Source: an uncultured Eubacteriales bacterium | Lineage (GTDB): Bacteria; Bacillota; Clostridia; Christensenellales; Aristaeellaceae | Assembly (NCBI GenBank): GCA_902767565.1 | Contig: CACXHY010000004.1 | Span: 1 to 64,000, forward strand | Length of the DNA stretch: 64,000 nt | Direction of reading: 5' to 3' | Notes under the pieces: generated by a model | The model's input: only the letters and a program-made list of their open reading frames with translations | Databases searched by the model: none | What the model was told of the DNA's origin: nothing | Shown: piece after piece, positions 26,430-35,938 of the stretch | How the letters are laid out: each line of letters opens with the position of its first letter | Position numbering within the stretch: position 1 is the first letter of the stretch | Translations under genes and position numbers: made by a program

Positions 26430-27887
26430 TCAGTCCTCCATCTCCCGCAGCAGCCTGTCCACGACTTCCTTTTCGTTAAAGGGATACTTGACGCCGTTGA
26501 TCTCCTGATAGGTCTCATGGCCCTTGCCCGCCAGCACGATCACATCCCCGTCCTGCGCGGTCTGCAGGGCGAAGCGGATGGCCTCGGTGCGGTTCTCGAT
26601 CACCTTGTAGGGCTTGCCCGTGGGCTTGATGCCTTCTTCGATGGCCTCGAGGATCGCCATCGGATCCTCCGACCGCGGGTTGTCGCTGGTGAGGACGCAG
26701 AAATCGGCCAGTCGTCCGCCGATCTCGCCCATGATCGGCCGCTTCCCCTGGTCCCGGTCGCCGCCGCAGCCGAAAAGCGCGATCAGCCTGCGCCGGGTGA
26801 AGGTGCGCACCGTCTCCAGGATGTTCATCAGGGCGTCCGGGGAATGGCTGTAGTCGAGGATCACCTTGTAGGGCGTCCCCGTCGGCAGGATCTCCACCCG
26901 GCCGGGGACCGAGGGAATGGCCTCCAGGCCCCGCTGGATGTCCTCGGCGTCGATGCCGATGATCATGGCGCACGCGGCGGCCGCCAGCGCGTTGTACACG
27001 TTGAACATGCCGGTCATCTGCAGATCGATGCGGCGCTCGTGCATGCCCTTCAGGCGCATCTCGAAGGATACGCCGCTCTCGGAGATCTCGATGTCGCGGG
27101 CAAACAGGTCCGCGTCGACGCAGATGCCGTAGGTGATGTGCGGCACCTTCAAGCCGCGGATGATCTCGTCGCTGGTCTCCTCGTCCGCGTTGAACGCCGC
27201 GTTCTTCACCATATCGCCCGTGAAAAAGCGCTTTTTGGTCTCAAAGTAGCGCTCCATGGTGCCGAAGTAATCCAGATGATCCTGGCTGAGGTTCGTGTAG
27301 CAGCCCACCTCGAAGCTCATGCCGTCCAGCCGCAGCATGTCGATGGCGTGGGCGGATACCTCCATGCTCACCACCTGCACGCCCTCGTCCGCCATCTGGC
27401 GCAGGGTGCGCTGGAGCTCGATGGGGTCGGGCGTCGTGAGAGAACCGCCCACCCGCCGTTCGCCGATCATGTTGCCCGTGGTCCCGATCAGGCCGCACTT
27501 CATCCCGGCGTGCTCCACGATGCTCTTGAGCATGTAGGAGGTCGTCGTCTTCCCCTTGGTCCCGGTGATGCCCACCATTTTCATCTCGCGGGACGGGTCG
27601 CCGTAAAAGGACGCGGCGATCCTGGCCATGGCGCCGCGCCCGCTGCTGACCAGCACCTGCGGCACCTCCAGCGGGAGCCACCGCTCCACAACAAGGGCCG
27701 CGCATCCGTTCTGCACGGCCTGCGCGGCGTAATCATGGGCATCGAAGCGTGCCCCGTGAATGCAGAAAAACAGAGCGTGCTCTGTTTTTTCTTTGCTGTC
27801 CGCGGTGACGGCCGCGATCTCGGTATCCAGATCGCCCCGGGTATCCAATAGATAGGGCAGGTTCGCGAGCAATTCCCGCAGTTTCAT
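26430..27887 (-). CDS. murE: UDP-MurNAc-tripeptide synthetase (probably meso-diaminopimelate adding)
   Basis: 485 residues, Mur ligase adding the third stem-peptide residue. The ATP loop GTKGKTTT is at 109-116. The DNPR motif (TSDNPRSEDP, near 400) is the known marker for meso-diaminopimelate specificity, which predicts DAP-type peptidoglycan. CGAGGAGGTAACC precedes the start. Codons 33-41 contain a terminator-like hairpin (27766-27790). Confidence 0.96.
   Translation of the reverse strand: MKLRELLANLPYLLDTRGDLDTEIAAVTADSKEKTEHALFFCIHGARFDAHDYAAQAVQNGCAALVVERWLPLEVPQVLVSSGRGAMARIAASFYGDPSREMKMVGITGTKGKTTTSYMLKSIVEHAGMKCGLIGTTGNMIGERRVGGSLTTPDPIELQRTLRQMADEGVQVVSMEVSAHAIDMLRLDGMSFEVGCYTNLSQDHLDYFGTMERYFETKKRFFTGDMVKNAAFNADEETSDEIIRGLKVPHITYGICVDADLFARDIEISESGVSFEMRLKGMHERRIDLQMTGMFNVYNALAAAACAMIIGIDAEDIQRGLEAIPSVPGRVEILPTGTPYKVILDYSHSPDALMNILETVRTFTRRRLIALFGCGGDRDQGKRPIMGEIGGRLADFCVLTSDNPRSEDPMAILEAIEEGIKPTGKPYKVIENRTEAIRFALQTAQDGDVIVLAGKGHETYQEINGVKYPFNEKEVVDRLLREMED
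27766..27790. other. Terminator-like hairpin inside murE
   Basis: Perfect complementarity AAAAACAGAGC / GCTCTGTTTTT with a tiny loop, and a run of five to six T on either strand. It sits about 100 bases into the murE coding sequence, where it encodes residues 33-41. It has the shape of an intrinsic terminator and could attenuate the operon when translation is slow. Confidence 0.5.
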
Positions 27888-27914
27888 GGGTTACCTCCTC
27901 GCGGAAAGCGGTAT

Positions 27915-28505
27915 TCAGCGGCTCATGCTGTCGGACGGGCGCACGACCGCGGTCTCCGGCACCTCGATGCTGACGGCATCCAGTCCGCTGGACGCCACCA
28001 TGCCGCGCCCGACCGCCATGTACACCACGTCGATCTCGGCGGCCTTCGCATCATACTGGCGGCTGAGGCTGTCACACTGGGCGTCGATGCGGGTGATGCG
28101 GGCGTCGACTTCCGCCACCCGCCGCTGCTCGGCGCGCAGCGCGGAGGCGTTGGACACCACAAAGCCCAGCAGGATCACGAGCAGGATGCCGAGGATGCCC
28201 GCGGCCAGCGTGCCGCGCAGCCCGTGGCGGTCCACCATCGGCTCCAGGCGCTCCTCTTCTTGCCGGCGGCGGGCGGCGACCGCGCTGCGGCGGCTCCCGT
28301 AACGGAGGGAACCGTCATAGACGGGCTGCATGTCCGCGCCGATCTCCGGCAGCGTCACCCCGATGGTCATGCGGCTGCGCCGCACGTCGCCGTCCGCCAC
28401 GAAGCCCCGGGGATCCCGGATGCCGCGGATCTTCTGCTGCCAGCTGAGATCCGCCCTGCGGTAACTCACATAGCGCGAACGCCGACGGCGCACGGTCTCC
28501 TGCAT
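27915..28505 (-). CDS. ftsL: FtsL-like division protein
   Basis: 196 residues. A basic cytoplasmic region (1-96) is followed by one membrane helix (97-118) and a short extracellular coiled coil (LRAEQRRVAEVDARITRID). This topology and its place between mraZ and murE fit FtsL, which pairs with FtsQ/DivIB and FtsB to activate septal wall synthesis. The sequence itself is poorly conserved, as usual for FtsL. Its cytoplasmic tail is long. rsmH normally sits between mraZ and ftsL, but is missing here. Confidence 0.75.
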   Translation of the reverse strand: MQETVRRRRSRYVSYRRADLSWQQKIRGIRDPRGFVADGDVRRSRMTIGVTLPEIGADMQPVYDGSLRYGSRRSAVAARRRQEEERLEPMVDRHGLRGTLAAGILGILLVILLGFVVSNASALRAEQRRVAEVDARITRIDAQCDSLSRQYDAKAAEIDVVYMAVGRGMVASSGLDAVSIEVPETAVVRPSDSMSR

Positions 28506-28652
28506 GGCGATCCCTCCCCCAACGCATCATTGTAAAGGTATACCGCGGAACGGGGCGGTGCCCGCACACCGCCCGCGCCTGCGGTCAGCCCGCGGAACGG
28601 TCCCCGCGGACATTCTGCCAATCAAAACGATTCCTGTTTTCAGGTTCCGGTC

Positions 28653-29216
28653 TTACTGCTTCTCGGCCGCGCCGGTGTCCAGCTCGCCGATGACCTCCAG
28701 GATGCTGCCCAGATTCTCGCTGAAGTGCCTGAACTGCTCCGCCCCGCGGCTGGCCGCCACGATGCGCACATGGTCCCTCGCGCCGGTGATCTCCACGTCC
28801 CGCTCATCCCCGAGGAAATGGCCGCGGATCTTGGCGGGGAGCAGGATGCGCCCCTGGGCGTCGCATTCCTGTCCGAAAAACGAAAACGCGTCAAACTGCT
28901 CCTCGAACTCCACCAGTTCCCGGCGCAGGGGAGCCAGCTTCGCATAACGGTCCCGAAGCCGCGCCCAGGCCAGATTGGAGTACAGGGCAATGCTCTTGAA
29001 GTCTTTGGAGGGCGCCACGCAGAAGCTGGTGCCCAGGCGTTCCCGGAAGGCCTGGGGCACCACCAGGCGCCCTTTCCCGTCCAGGGAGTGGCTGTAAGAA
29101 CCGGTAAAGCTGCGGCTGTACCGGCGCAGCAGGTTCCGGTCCTCCTCGGTGAGGTCTTCGTCAAGCGGCAAGCCTTGCAGCAGAAGCAGGTCGTCCCCGT
29201 TCAACTTCTCCCCCAC
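28653..29216 (-). CDS. mraZ: MraZ transcription regulator of the division/wall cluster
   Basis: Up to 187 residues with two SpoVT/AbrB half-domains: SYSHSLDGKGRLVVPQAFRE (about 40-60) and AQGRILLPAKIRGH (about 119-132). MraZ represses its own operon through direct repeats at the promoter. Usual MraZ proteins begin almost directly at the first AbrB motif; here there are about 36 extra N-terminal residues. The start is GTG at 29216 or, better spaced behind AAAGGTGGG, TTG at 29204. A 147-bp structured gap separates it from ftsL. Confidence 0.92.
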   Translation of the reverse strand: MGEKLNGDDLLLLQGLPLDEDLTEEDRNLLRRYSRSFTGSYSHSLDGKGRLVVPQAFRERLGTSFCVAPSKDFKSIALYSNLAWARLRDRYAKLAPLRRELVEFEEQFDAFSFFGQECDAQGRILLPAKIRGHFLGDERDVEITGARDHVRIVAASRGAEQFRHFSENLGSILEVIGELDTGAAEKQ

Positions 29217-29283
29217 CTTTCACCATATATTCACCACAATTTGGGCTTCGCTACCATAATACACCACCTTTTGAGGATGTCAA
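29212..29283 (-). promoter_or_regulatory. mraZ promoter with phased MraZ-box repeats
   Basis: Minus-strand promoter: TTGACA (29283-29278), 16-base spacer, TATTAT (29261-29256). TGGT or TGGG, read on the minus strand, recurs at 29266, 29256, 29236, 29225 and 29215, that is at 10-11-bp steps with one position skipped. MraZ is known to bind direct TGGG-type repeats with 10-bp period, so this looks like its autoregulatory box array, overlapping the -10 and running to the start codon. Confidence 0.7.
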
Positions 29284-29499
29284 GTGTAAATTTCGACTTC
29301 GCATCCCATGGTTTGTTATACTATCGTAACTAAACTGTATTTACTTCGTAACAATTCGTTCGCCTGTCTCTCCATCAGTTGTATTTCCCCCGGATGACGA
29401 CCGCACATTTTGTGGAAACGAAACCGGCGCCGTTCGCATTCACGCAAACGGCGCCCTCAGAATTTGAAGAAAAAAAGAATTTCGCTTCACATTTACGAC

Positions 29500-29527
29500 A
29501 AAAAAAGAGCGCCCGCATCAGGCGCTC
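29500..29527 (-). terminator. Terminator overlapping the metallophosphoesterase stop codon
   Basis: On the minus strand GAGCGCC / GGCGCTC pairs around a loop that contains the TGA stop, then TTTTTTT follows. Confidence 0.9.
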
Positions 29528-30222
29528 ATATCGATCTCCATCAGCCGGAAGCCCAGGCTGTCGCAGGATGTCAGGGCGTAGCGGACCCCGTTGTGCTCCC
29601 CGGTGAAGCCCGCCCGGATGCCGGCCCCGTGCAGGTGGCCGTACACGGCGGTGTGGACGCGGTACTGCTCCAGCATGGCCGTGAACTCCGTGTCCCGCTG
29701 GCTCTCGTACAGGGGCGGATAGTGCAGCATCGCCACCACCGGGCGTCCGGCGGCCAGCCTCTGTGCTTCGTCCAGCGCCATCCGGAGCCGCTGCAGTTCG
29801 CGGCGGAAGATCTTCTCGTCCCCGGGCGTCAGAGGCGCGGCCTCCGTGGGGAAGACCCAGCCTCTTGTCCCGCACACGACCCAGGGGCCGAGATCCGCAG
29901 CGCTGTGCTGGATGGCGGTCATGGTCTCCCCCATGGCCTCCTGCACCCGGGTCAGCGACGACCACCAGTAATCGTGGTTGCCCTTGATCAGCAGCTTCCT
30001 GCCGGGGAGCTCGCCGATGGCCCGCAGGTCCAGGACCGCCTCCGTCAGCTGCATGGCCCAGGAGATGTCCCCCGGGATCAGCACGGCGTCCCCGTCCCCC
30101 ACACGCTCCCGCCAGTCGGCGCAGATCCGCTCGAAATGCCCGCTCCATTGCTCCCCGAAAACGTCCATGGGCTTGATGTCCCCGCCCGGGAGATGCAGAT
30201 CGGCGATGGCAAACAGCTTCAT
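29518..30222 (-). CDS. Calcineurin-like metallophosphoesterase
   Basis: 234 residues. The metal-binding motifs of the family are in order: FAIADLHL (residues 4-11), PGDISWA (near 50), KGNHDYWW (near 80), then LHYPP and VYGHLHGAG. It hydrolyses phosphoesters with two metal ions in the cytoplasm; the substrate is not predictable. The start at 30222 (MKLFAIADLHL) follows AGGGGAAGAAG; a longer frame would add a basic tail without a ribosome site. It lies 19 bases after the zinc-ribbon gene. Confidence 0.9.
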   Translation of the reverse strand: MKLFAIADLHLPGGDIKPMDVFGEQWSGHFERICADWRERVGDGDAVLIPGDISWAMQLTEAVLDLRAIGELPGRKLLIKGNHDYWWSSLTRVQEAMGETMTAIQHSAADLGPWVVCGTRGWVFPTEAAPLTPGDEKIFRRELQRLRMALDEAQRLAAGRPVVAMLHYPPLYESQRDTEFTAMLEQYRVHTAVYGHLHGAGIRAGFTGEHNGVRYALTSCDSLGFRLMEIDMSA

Positions 30223-30241
30223 GGTCTTCTTCCCCTGCCGG

Positions 30242-30658
30242 TCAGTTCTCTTCCTCGGCCTCGGCCTCTTCCTGCTCCCGCTCCTCGTCCTCGCGGGCCG
30301 CCTCAAGGCTCATGGCCCGGCTGACATTGCCGAACTCGGCGTCCATGTCGTCCTTGATCTCGGGAAGGATCTCATCCATCTGCGCCACGGAATCCATGCC
30401 GACGATCTCGTCAGCCTCGCCGGAGGGTTCGTGGTCCTGGCTGTCGCCGGGCGTCGGGGCGACCTCCATCTCCCGCAGGCATGCCGCGCAGACATCGCGC
30501 CCGGGGATCACGGGATTCTCGTTGCATACGGTGCACAGTTCCTGTTCCTCGGGACGCAGCACGCCCCGCATCTCCTGCATGCAGACCTTGCAGTATTCTT
30601 CCGCTCCGGTGATGTAATTGAGCTCGCAGCGCGGGCAAAGCACCAGTTTCAATCCCAT
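30242..30658 (-). CDS. Zinc-ribbon protein with acidic C-terminus
   Basis: Up to 138 residues. Four CxxC pairs are visible: CPRC, CKVC, CTVC and CAAC in the first 75 residues, making two zinc ribbons. The rest is very acidic and probably disordered. The ATG at 30658 touches the ribosome site GGGAGGA, so the TTG six bases on (30652, giving MKLVLCPRC) is the more likely start. It leads an operon with the phosphoesterase from a perfect consensus promoter 190 bases upstream. Function unknown; it may bind RNA, DNA or protein. Confidence 0.8.
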   Translation of the reverse strand: MGLKLVLCPRCELNYITGAEEYCKVCMQEMRGVLRPEEQELCTVCNENPVIPGRDVCAACLREMEVAPTPGDSQDHEPSGEADEIVGMDSVAQMDEILPEIKDDMDAEFGNVSRAMSLEAAREDEEREQEEAEAEEEN

Positions 30659-30845
30659 TCCTCCCGACGATCGTTCCGTTTGACGGTCCTTCCGTACCAC
30701 CCGGCGGCGCAAACCGCCCGCTTTTCTGTCTCCGATCGGACATTTGCAGGTGAAGAATGCCACTTTTCCGCAGCGAAACGCCACTTTCCCGCTGTATGGG
30801 TCAGGACCCGCATTCTTCTTTGGTCTTCCGCCGGCACGCTTGTGC

Positions 30846-30874
30846 ATTATATACAGCGGGTATAGGGCTGTCAA
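30846..30874 (-). promoter_or_regulatory. Perfect consensus promoter for zinc-ribbon/phosphoesterase operon
   Basis: Minus strand: TTGACA (30874-30869), 17-base spacer, TATAAT (30851-30846). The leader of about 180 bases contains two AAAGTGGC repeats 21 bases apart. Confidence 0.85.
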
Positions 30875-30929
30875 GCCCTGTTTTCCCGGAAACGGGCGTT
30901 CCGGCGGCGAAATCGCGCCGCGGGCACCG

Positions 30930-30950
30930 AAAAACCCGCCGGGCGGCGGG
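30930..30950 (-). terminator. Terminator after engB
   Basis: Minus strand: CCCGCC / GGCGGG followed by TTTTTC, directly after the engB stop. It ends the tig-clpP-clpX-lon-engB transcript. Confidence 0.85.
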
Positions 30951-30955
30951 TCCGT

Positions 30956-31540
<585 letters not shown>

Positions 31541-31544
31541 GCTC

Positions 31545-33869
31545 TCACCCCCGGACCAGCGCGATGTCCAGCACTTCCCGGATGTTCTCCACCGGCACGA
31601 CGGTAAACTTTTCCAGCACGTAGCCGGGGACTTCCTCCAGGTCCTTCACGTTCTCCTTGGGGATCACCAGGGTGCGGATGCCGGCCCGGTACGCGGCCAG
31701 CGTCTTCTCCTTCAGGCCGCCGATGGGCAGGACCCGGCCCCGCAGGGTGATCTCGCCGGTCATGGCCACGTCCTGCCGCACGGGGCGGTCCGTCAGCGCG
31801 GAGACCAGGGCCGTCGCCATGGTCACGCCCGCGGAAGGGCCGTCCTTGGGCACGGCGCCCTCCGGAACGTGGATGTGGATGTCCTTGTCCTTGTGGAAAT
31901 CGGGCTGCAGCCCCAGCTCGCCGCTGTGGGCCCTCACCCAGGTGAAAGCCGCCTCGGCGCTCTCCTTCATGACGCTGCCCAGCTGGCCGGTCAGCTGCAG
32001 GCTTCCCTTTCCGGGCATGGGAGCGCACTCCACCTCGAGGAGCTCGCCCCCCACCGAGGTCCAGGCCAGGCCGTTGACGACGCCCACCCGCGGCTCCTTC
32101 TCGGGCTGCTCCCGCAGATAGCGCACGGCCCCGAGATACTCGCGCAGGACCTTGTCGTTCACCGTCACGGAGGTCAGGCCCTCGTCCAGCATGCTCACCA
32201 CGGCCTTGCGCACGACCTTCGCGATGACGCGCTCCAGCGTGCGGACGCCGGCTTCCCGGGTGTAGCCCTCGATCAGGCTGCGCATGACCTTGTCGGAGAT
32301 GCGGACACTCCTGGGCTTCAGCCCGTGGGCCTCCAGCTGCTTGGGCAGAAGATGGCGCTTGGCGATCTGCAGCTTCTCCTCCTCTGTATAGGAAGGGACC
32401 TCGATGATCTCCATCCGGTCCAGCAGCGGCGCGGGGATGGTGTCGACAGAGTTGGCGGTGGTGATGAACATCACCCGGCTCAGGTCGAAGGGGATCTCCA
32501 GATAGTGGTCGCGGAAGGCGCTGTTCTGTTCCGCGTCCAGCACCTCCAGCATGGCGGAGGCCGGGTCGCCCCGGACATCCGCGCCCATCTTGTCGATCTC
32601 GTCGAAGAGGAAGACCGGGTTCATGGTGCCCGCCTGCTTCATCCCGTAGATGATGCGGCCGGGGATGGAGCCGATGTAGGTGCGCCGGTGACCGCGGATC
32701 TCCGCCTCGTCCCGCACACCGCCCAGCGACATCTGGACGAACTTGCGGTCCAGGGTTTTCGCGATGCCGCGCACGATGCTCGTCTTGCCCACGCCGGGCG
32801 GGCCCACGAAGCAGAGGATGGGGCCCCGCAGGTTCTTCTTCACCTGCAGCACCGCCAGGTATTCGATGATGCGCTCCTTGACCTTTTCCAGGCCGTAGTG
32901 ATCCTCGTCCAGCACCTTCCGGGCCCGGGCCAGGTCCAGATCGTCCTCGGTCTCCACGCCCCAGGGCAGGTCCAGGATCCACTCCACATAGGTCTGGCTC
33001 ATGCCGGTCTCGGGGCTGCCCGGGGCCATGCGGGCGATGCGGTCCAGCTCCTTCTCGACCTTCCTGCGGGCTTCCTCGTTCAGCGGCGTCTTCTCCAGCC
33101 GCTCCCGCAGCTCGTTGTTCTCGGATGTCTCGTCCTCGCCCAGCTCGGTCTGGATGGCGCGGATCTGCTCGCGGAGATAGTAGTCCTTCTGGTTTTTCTC
33201 CACCTGGCTCTTGACCCGGGCCTGCACCTGTTTCTCCACGTCCGCCAGTTCCGTCTCCCGGGCCAGCATGGTGCACAGCCGCTCCAGGCGCCTGCCCACG
33301 TCCAGCTCGTCGAGGATCGCCTGGCGGTCCTCCAGCCGGGTCAGCACGTTGGCGGCGATGATATCCGCCAGCTCCCCGGGGCTGTTCATGTCCCGGATGG
33401 CGTCTGCGATCTCCTCATTGATATGCTGGCTGGTCTGGGCCAGTTCCGCGAAGAGGTCATGGGCCGTCCGCACCAGCGCCTGCATCGCGATGCTGTCCTC
33501 GGCGCTGTCCTCCGCCTTGCGGACCCGGCCGCGCAGGTAGGGCTCGCTGGACGTGAGGGAGAGAAGCTCGCCCCGGCACTCGCCCTCGGCCAGAACGCGC
33601 ACGGTATCCCCCGGCAGGTTCATGACTTGCCGGATGACGGCGATGGTGCCCACGGTCTGGAGCTCGTCCTGACCGGGATCCTCCTGCTCGGCGTCCCGCT
33701 GGGTCACCAGAAAGATGCGCTGGTTGTTCAGCATCGCCCTTTCCAGTCCGGCCACGGATTTGGGCCGTCCCACGTCAAAGGTCAGCACCATGTGCGGGAA
33801 AACCAGCAGTCCGCGCAGGGGCAGGACCGGCATCAGGGTCGACCCTTTTGCCTTGTTGTTGTTCTGCAT
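31545..33869 (-). CDS. lon: ATP-dependent protease LonA
   Basis: 774 residues, full length. Order: N-terminal substrate-binding domain (about 10-205), coiled coil, AAA+ domain with GPPGVGKTS near 358, and protease domain with catalytic Ser679 in [10 protein letters not shown] and the partner Lys about 43 residues later. Degrades misfolded and regulatory proteins in the cytoplasm. It lies between clpX and engB in the conserved proteostasis block. Confidence 0.98.
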   Translation of the reverse strand: MQNNNKAKGSTLMPVLPLRGLLVFPHMVLTFDVGRPKSVAGLERAMLNNQRIFLVTQRDAEQEDPGQDELQTVGTIAVIRQVMNLPGDTVRVLAEGECRGELLSLTSSEPYLRGRVRKAEDSAEDSIAMQALVRTAHDLFAELAQTSQHINEEIADAIRDMNSPGELADIIAANVLTRLEDRQAILDELDVGRRLERLCTMLARETELADVEKQVQARVKSQVEKNQKDYYLREQIRAIQTELGEDETSENNELRERLEKTPLNEEARRKVEKELDRIARMAPGSPETGMSQTYVEWILDLPWGVETEDDLDLARARKVLDEDHYGLEKVKERIIEYLAVLQVKKNLRGPILCFVGPPGVGKTSIVRGIAKTLDRKFVQMSLGGVRDEAEIRGHRRTYIGSIPGRIIYGMKQAGTMNPVFLFDEIDKMGADVRGDPASAMLEVLDAEQNSAFRDHYLEIPFDLSRVMFITTANSVDTIPAPLLDRMEIIEVPSYTEEEKLQIAKRHLLPKQLEAHGLKPRSVRISDKVMRSLIEGYTREAGVRTLERVIAKVVRKAVVSMLDEGLTSVTVNDKVLREYLGAVRYLREQPEKEPRVGVVNGLAWTSVGGELLEVECAPMPGKGSLQLTGQLGSVMKESAEAAFTWVRAHSGELGLQPDFHKDKDIHIHVPEGAVPKDGPSAGVTMATALVSALTDRPVRQDVAMTGEITLRGRVLPIGGLKEKTLAAYRAGIRTLVIPKENVKDLEEVPGYVLEKFTVVPVENIREVLDIALVRG

Positions 33870-33902
33870 GTATGTCCTCCGGGTATGGGTCCAGCGCCTT
33901 TC

Positions 33903-35249
33903 TCAGCCCGCGCTGCTCTGGCGGCGGGTCTTTCCGGCCGTCAGGCGGGGCTTGCCCTTGCCCGTCACGGCGTCGGCGTCCACCAGGCAATCCGTCACGG
34001 CGGGCTGATCGGGCAGTTCGAACATGGTGTCCTGCATGATGCGCTCCACGATGGCGCGCAGGCCGCGCGCGCCGGTCTTGCGGCGGATGGCCTCCTTCGC
34101 GATGGCGGAGACCGCCTCCTCCGTGAAGGTCACGCTCACCCCGTCCATGCCCAGAAGCGCGGCGTACTGCTTGGTCAGCGCATTCCTCGGCTCGGTCAGG
34201 ATGCGCTTGAGGGCATCCTCGTCCAGTTCGTCCAGCACCGCCACGATGGGCAGACGCCCCACGAACTCCGGGATCAGGCCGAAGCGGGTCAGGTCCTCCG
34301 GCTGCACTTCCTTCAGCGTCTGGGCGATCTCCACGCTGCGGGCGCTCTTGACCTCAGCGCCGAAGCCCATGCTCTTCTTGCCGATGCGGTTCTCGATGAT
34401 GGAAGCCAGCCCGTCGAACGCGCCGCCGCAGATGAAGAGGATGCGGGAGGTGTCGATCTGGATCATCTCCTGCTGGGGATGCTTGCGCCCTCCCTGGGGA
34501 GGCACGGAGGCCACCGTGCCCTCGAGGATCTTCAGCAGCGCCTGCTGCACGCCCTCGCCGCTGACGTCCCGGGTGATGGACATGTTCTCGCTCTTGCGGG
34601 CGATCTTGTCCACCTCGTCCAGGTAGATGATGCCTCGCTCCGTGAGGGAGATGTCCCCGCCCGCCGCCTGATAGAGCCGCAGCAGGATGTTCTCCACGTC
34701 CTCGCCCACATAGCCGGCTTCCGTCAGCGTGGTCGCGTCCGCGATGGCAAAGGGCACCTTCAGCACCTTCGCCAGGTTCTGCGCCAGATAGGTCTTGCCG
34801 CAGCCGGTGGGGCCCAGCAGCAGGATATTGCTCTTGGGCAGCTCCACGCCGCTCTCGTCCTGCGGGTGGTCGATGCGCTTGTAGTGGTTGTACACCGCCA
34901 CGCAAAGGGCTCTCTTGGCGTCATCCTGCCCGATCACATACTCGTCCAGCACCTTCTTCATGGCGCTGGGGGTGACCAGTTCCATCTTCCCGCTTTTCGC
35001 CGGCGCCTTCCCGGGCCTGCGCGACGCGGCCCCGGCGGGCATCAGCCCCAGCTGCTCCAGCATCCGCGGGTCCAGCGGAAGCCCCTCGTAGAGGTCCCGC
35101 TCTTCTTCGCTGACGCTGGCAAAATAGGCGTCCTCCGCGCAGTCATCGCAGATGAACACGCCGCCCGGTCCGCCGTAGAGATGCACCTGCTCCGCGCTGC
35201 GGCCGCAGAAGCTGCAGCGCTGGAAAGGGGTATTCGTTTTCCTGGGCAT
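33903..35249 (-). CDS. clpX: ATP-dependent Clp protease ATP-binding subunit ClpX
   Basis: 448 residues. The N-terminal zinc domain uses Cys12, Cys15, Cys34 and Cys37; the AAA+ core has [12 protein letters not shown] (Walker A), [11 protein letters not shown] (Walker B) and a pore loop after [12 protein letters not shown]. It unfolds substrates and feeds ClpP. The start at 35249 is two bases after the clpP stop, with AAGGCGGAG inside the clpP end; the open frame further upstream is clpP read out of frame. Confidence 0.98.
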   Translation of the reverse strand: MPRKTNTPFQRCSFCGRSAEQVHLYGGPGGVFICDDCAEDAYFASVSEEERDLYEGLPLDPRMLEQLGLMPAGAASRRPGKAPAKSGKMELVTPSAMKKVLDEYVIGQDDAKRALCVAVYNHYKRIDHPQDESGVELPKSNILLLGPTGCGKTYLAQNLAKVLKVPFAIADATTLTEAGYVGEDVENILLRLYQAAGGDISLTERGIIYLDEVDKIARKSENMSITRDVSGEGVQQALLKILEGTVASVPPQGGRKHPQQEMIQIDTSRILFICGGAFDGLASIIENRIGKKSMGFGAEVKSARSVEIAQTLKEVQPEDLTRFGLIPEFVGRLPIVAVLDELDEDALKRILTEPRNALTKQYAALLGMDGVSVTFTEEAVSAIAKEAIRRKTGARGLRAIVERIMQDTMFELPDQPAVTDCLVDADAVTGKGKPRLTAGKTRRQSSAG

Positions 35250-35251
35250 GC

Positions 35252-35851
35252 TTACTCCGCCTTCCCCGCCTTGCGCGGCCGGTAGATCTCGTCGATGATG
35301 CGGTAATCCAGCGCCTCCTCGGCGGTCATGAAGTAGTCGCGCTCGCAGTCCGCGGTCAGCTTCTCGATGGGCTGCTCCGTCATCTCGGCCATCATCTTCA
35401 GCATCTTCTGCTTGGTGCGCACCAGCCACTCCGCGCGGATCTGCACGTCCGTGGCCTGTCCCTGGGCGCCGCCCAGGGGCTGGTGGATCATCACTTCCGC
35501 GTTGGGGAGCGCCAGGCGCCGGCCCTTCTCGCCGCTCATCAGCAGGAAGGCGCCCATGGAGGCCGCCAGGCCGATGCACACCGTGCGCACCGGGCACTTG
35601 ATGTACTGCATGGTGTCATAGATGGCCATGCCCGCCGTCACGGAGCCGCCGGGGCTGTTGATGTACAGGCTGATCTCCTGGTCGGGATCCTCCATCTCCA
35701 GGAAGAGCAGCTGCGCGACCACGGTATTGGCCGCCGCGTCGTTGATCTCGCCGCCCAGGAACACGATGCGGTCCTTCAGCAGACGGGAATAGATATCATA
35801 GGAGCGCTCGCCGCGGCTGGTCTGTTCGATGACATAGGGTACGAGTGTCAT
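35252..35851 (-). CDS. clpP: ATP-dependent Clp protease proteolytic subunit ClpP
   Basis: 199 residues, serine protease forming the tetradecameric barrel. The catalytic triad is Ser98 (GLAASMGAF), His123 (VMIHQPLGG) and Asp172 (ERDYFM). The ATG at 35851 is preferred over one nine bases upstream (35860) because spacing to GAGAGG is better (about eight versus three bases); the start [16 protein letters not shown] then matches the family. It lies between tig and clpX. Confidence 0.97.
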   Translation of the reverse strand: MTLVPYVIEQTSRGERSYDIYSRLLKDRIVFLGGEINDAAANTVVAQLLFLEMEDPDQEISLYINSPGGSVTAGMAIYDTMQYIKCPVRTVCIGLAASMGAFLLMSGEKGRRLALPNAEVMIHQPLGGAQGQATDVQIRAEWLVRTKQKMLKMMAEMTEQPIEKLTADCERDYFMTAEEALDYRIIDEIYRPRKAGKAE

Positions 35852-35938
35852 GGCATTCACCTCTCACAGGTCCGTTCGTGTGGTTCGGGGCTTGAAAACG
35901 GGAAGCGGGGCGGATGCCCCGGCTCCCCGTGTGTGGCT

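Noticed and set aside
24213-27851. 1212-codon plus-strand frame opposite murD-mraY-murE
   Set aside because: Antisense to three unmistakable wall-synthesis genes; His/Gly/Arg-rich translation with no domain.
28506-28652. rsmH remnant between mraZ and ftsL
   Set aside because: The 147-bp gap contains only GC-rich inverted repeats and no frame resembling a methyltransferase.
29426-29455. Very strong GGCGCCGTT / AACGGCGCC hairpin as a second terminator
   Set aside because: Perfect 9-bp stem but no T tract on either side; it lies beyond a good terminator already. It may stabilise the 3' end, but I cannot assign a role.
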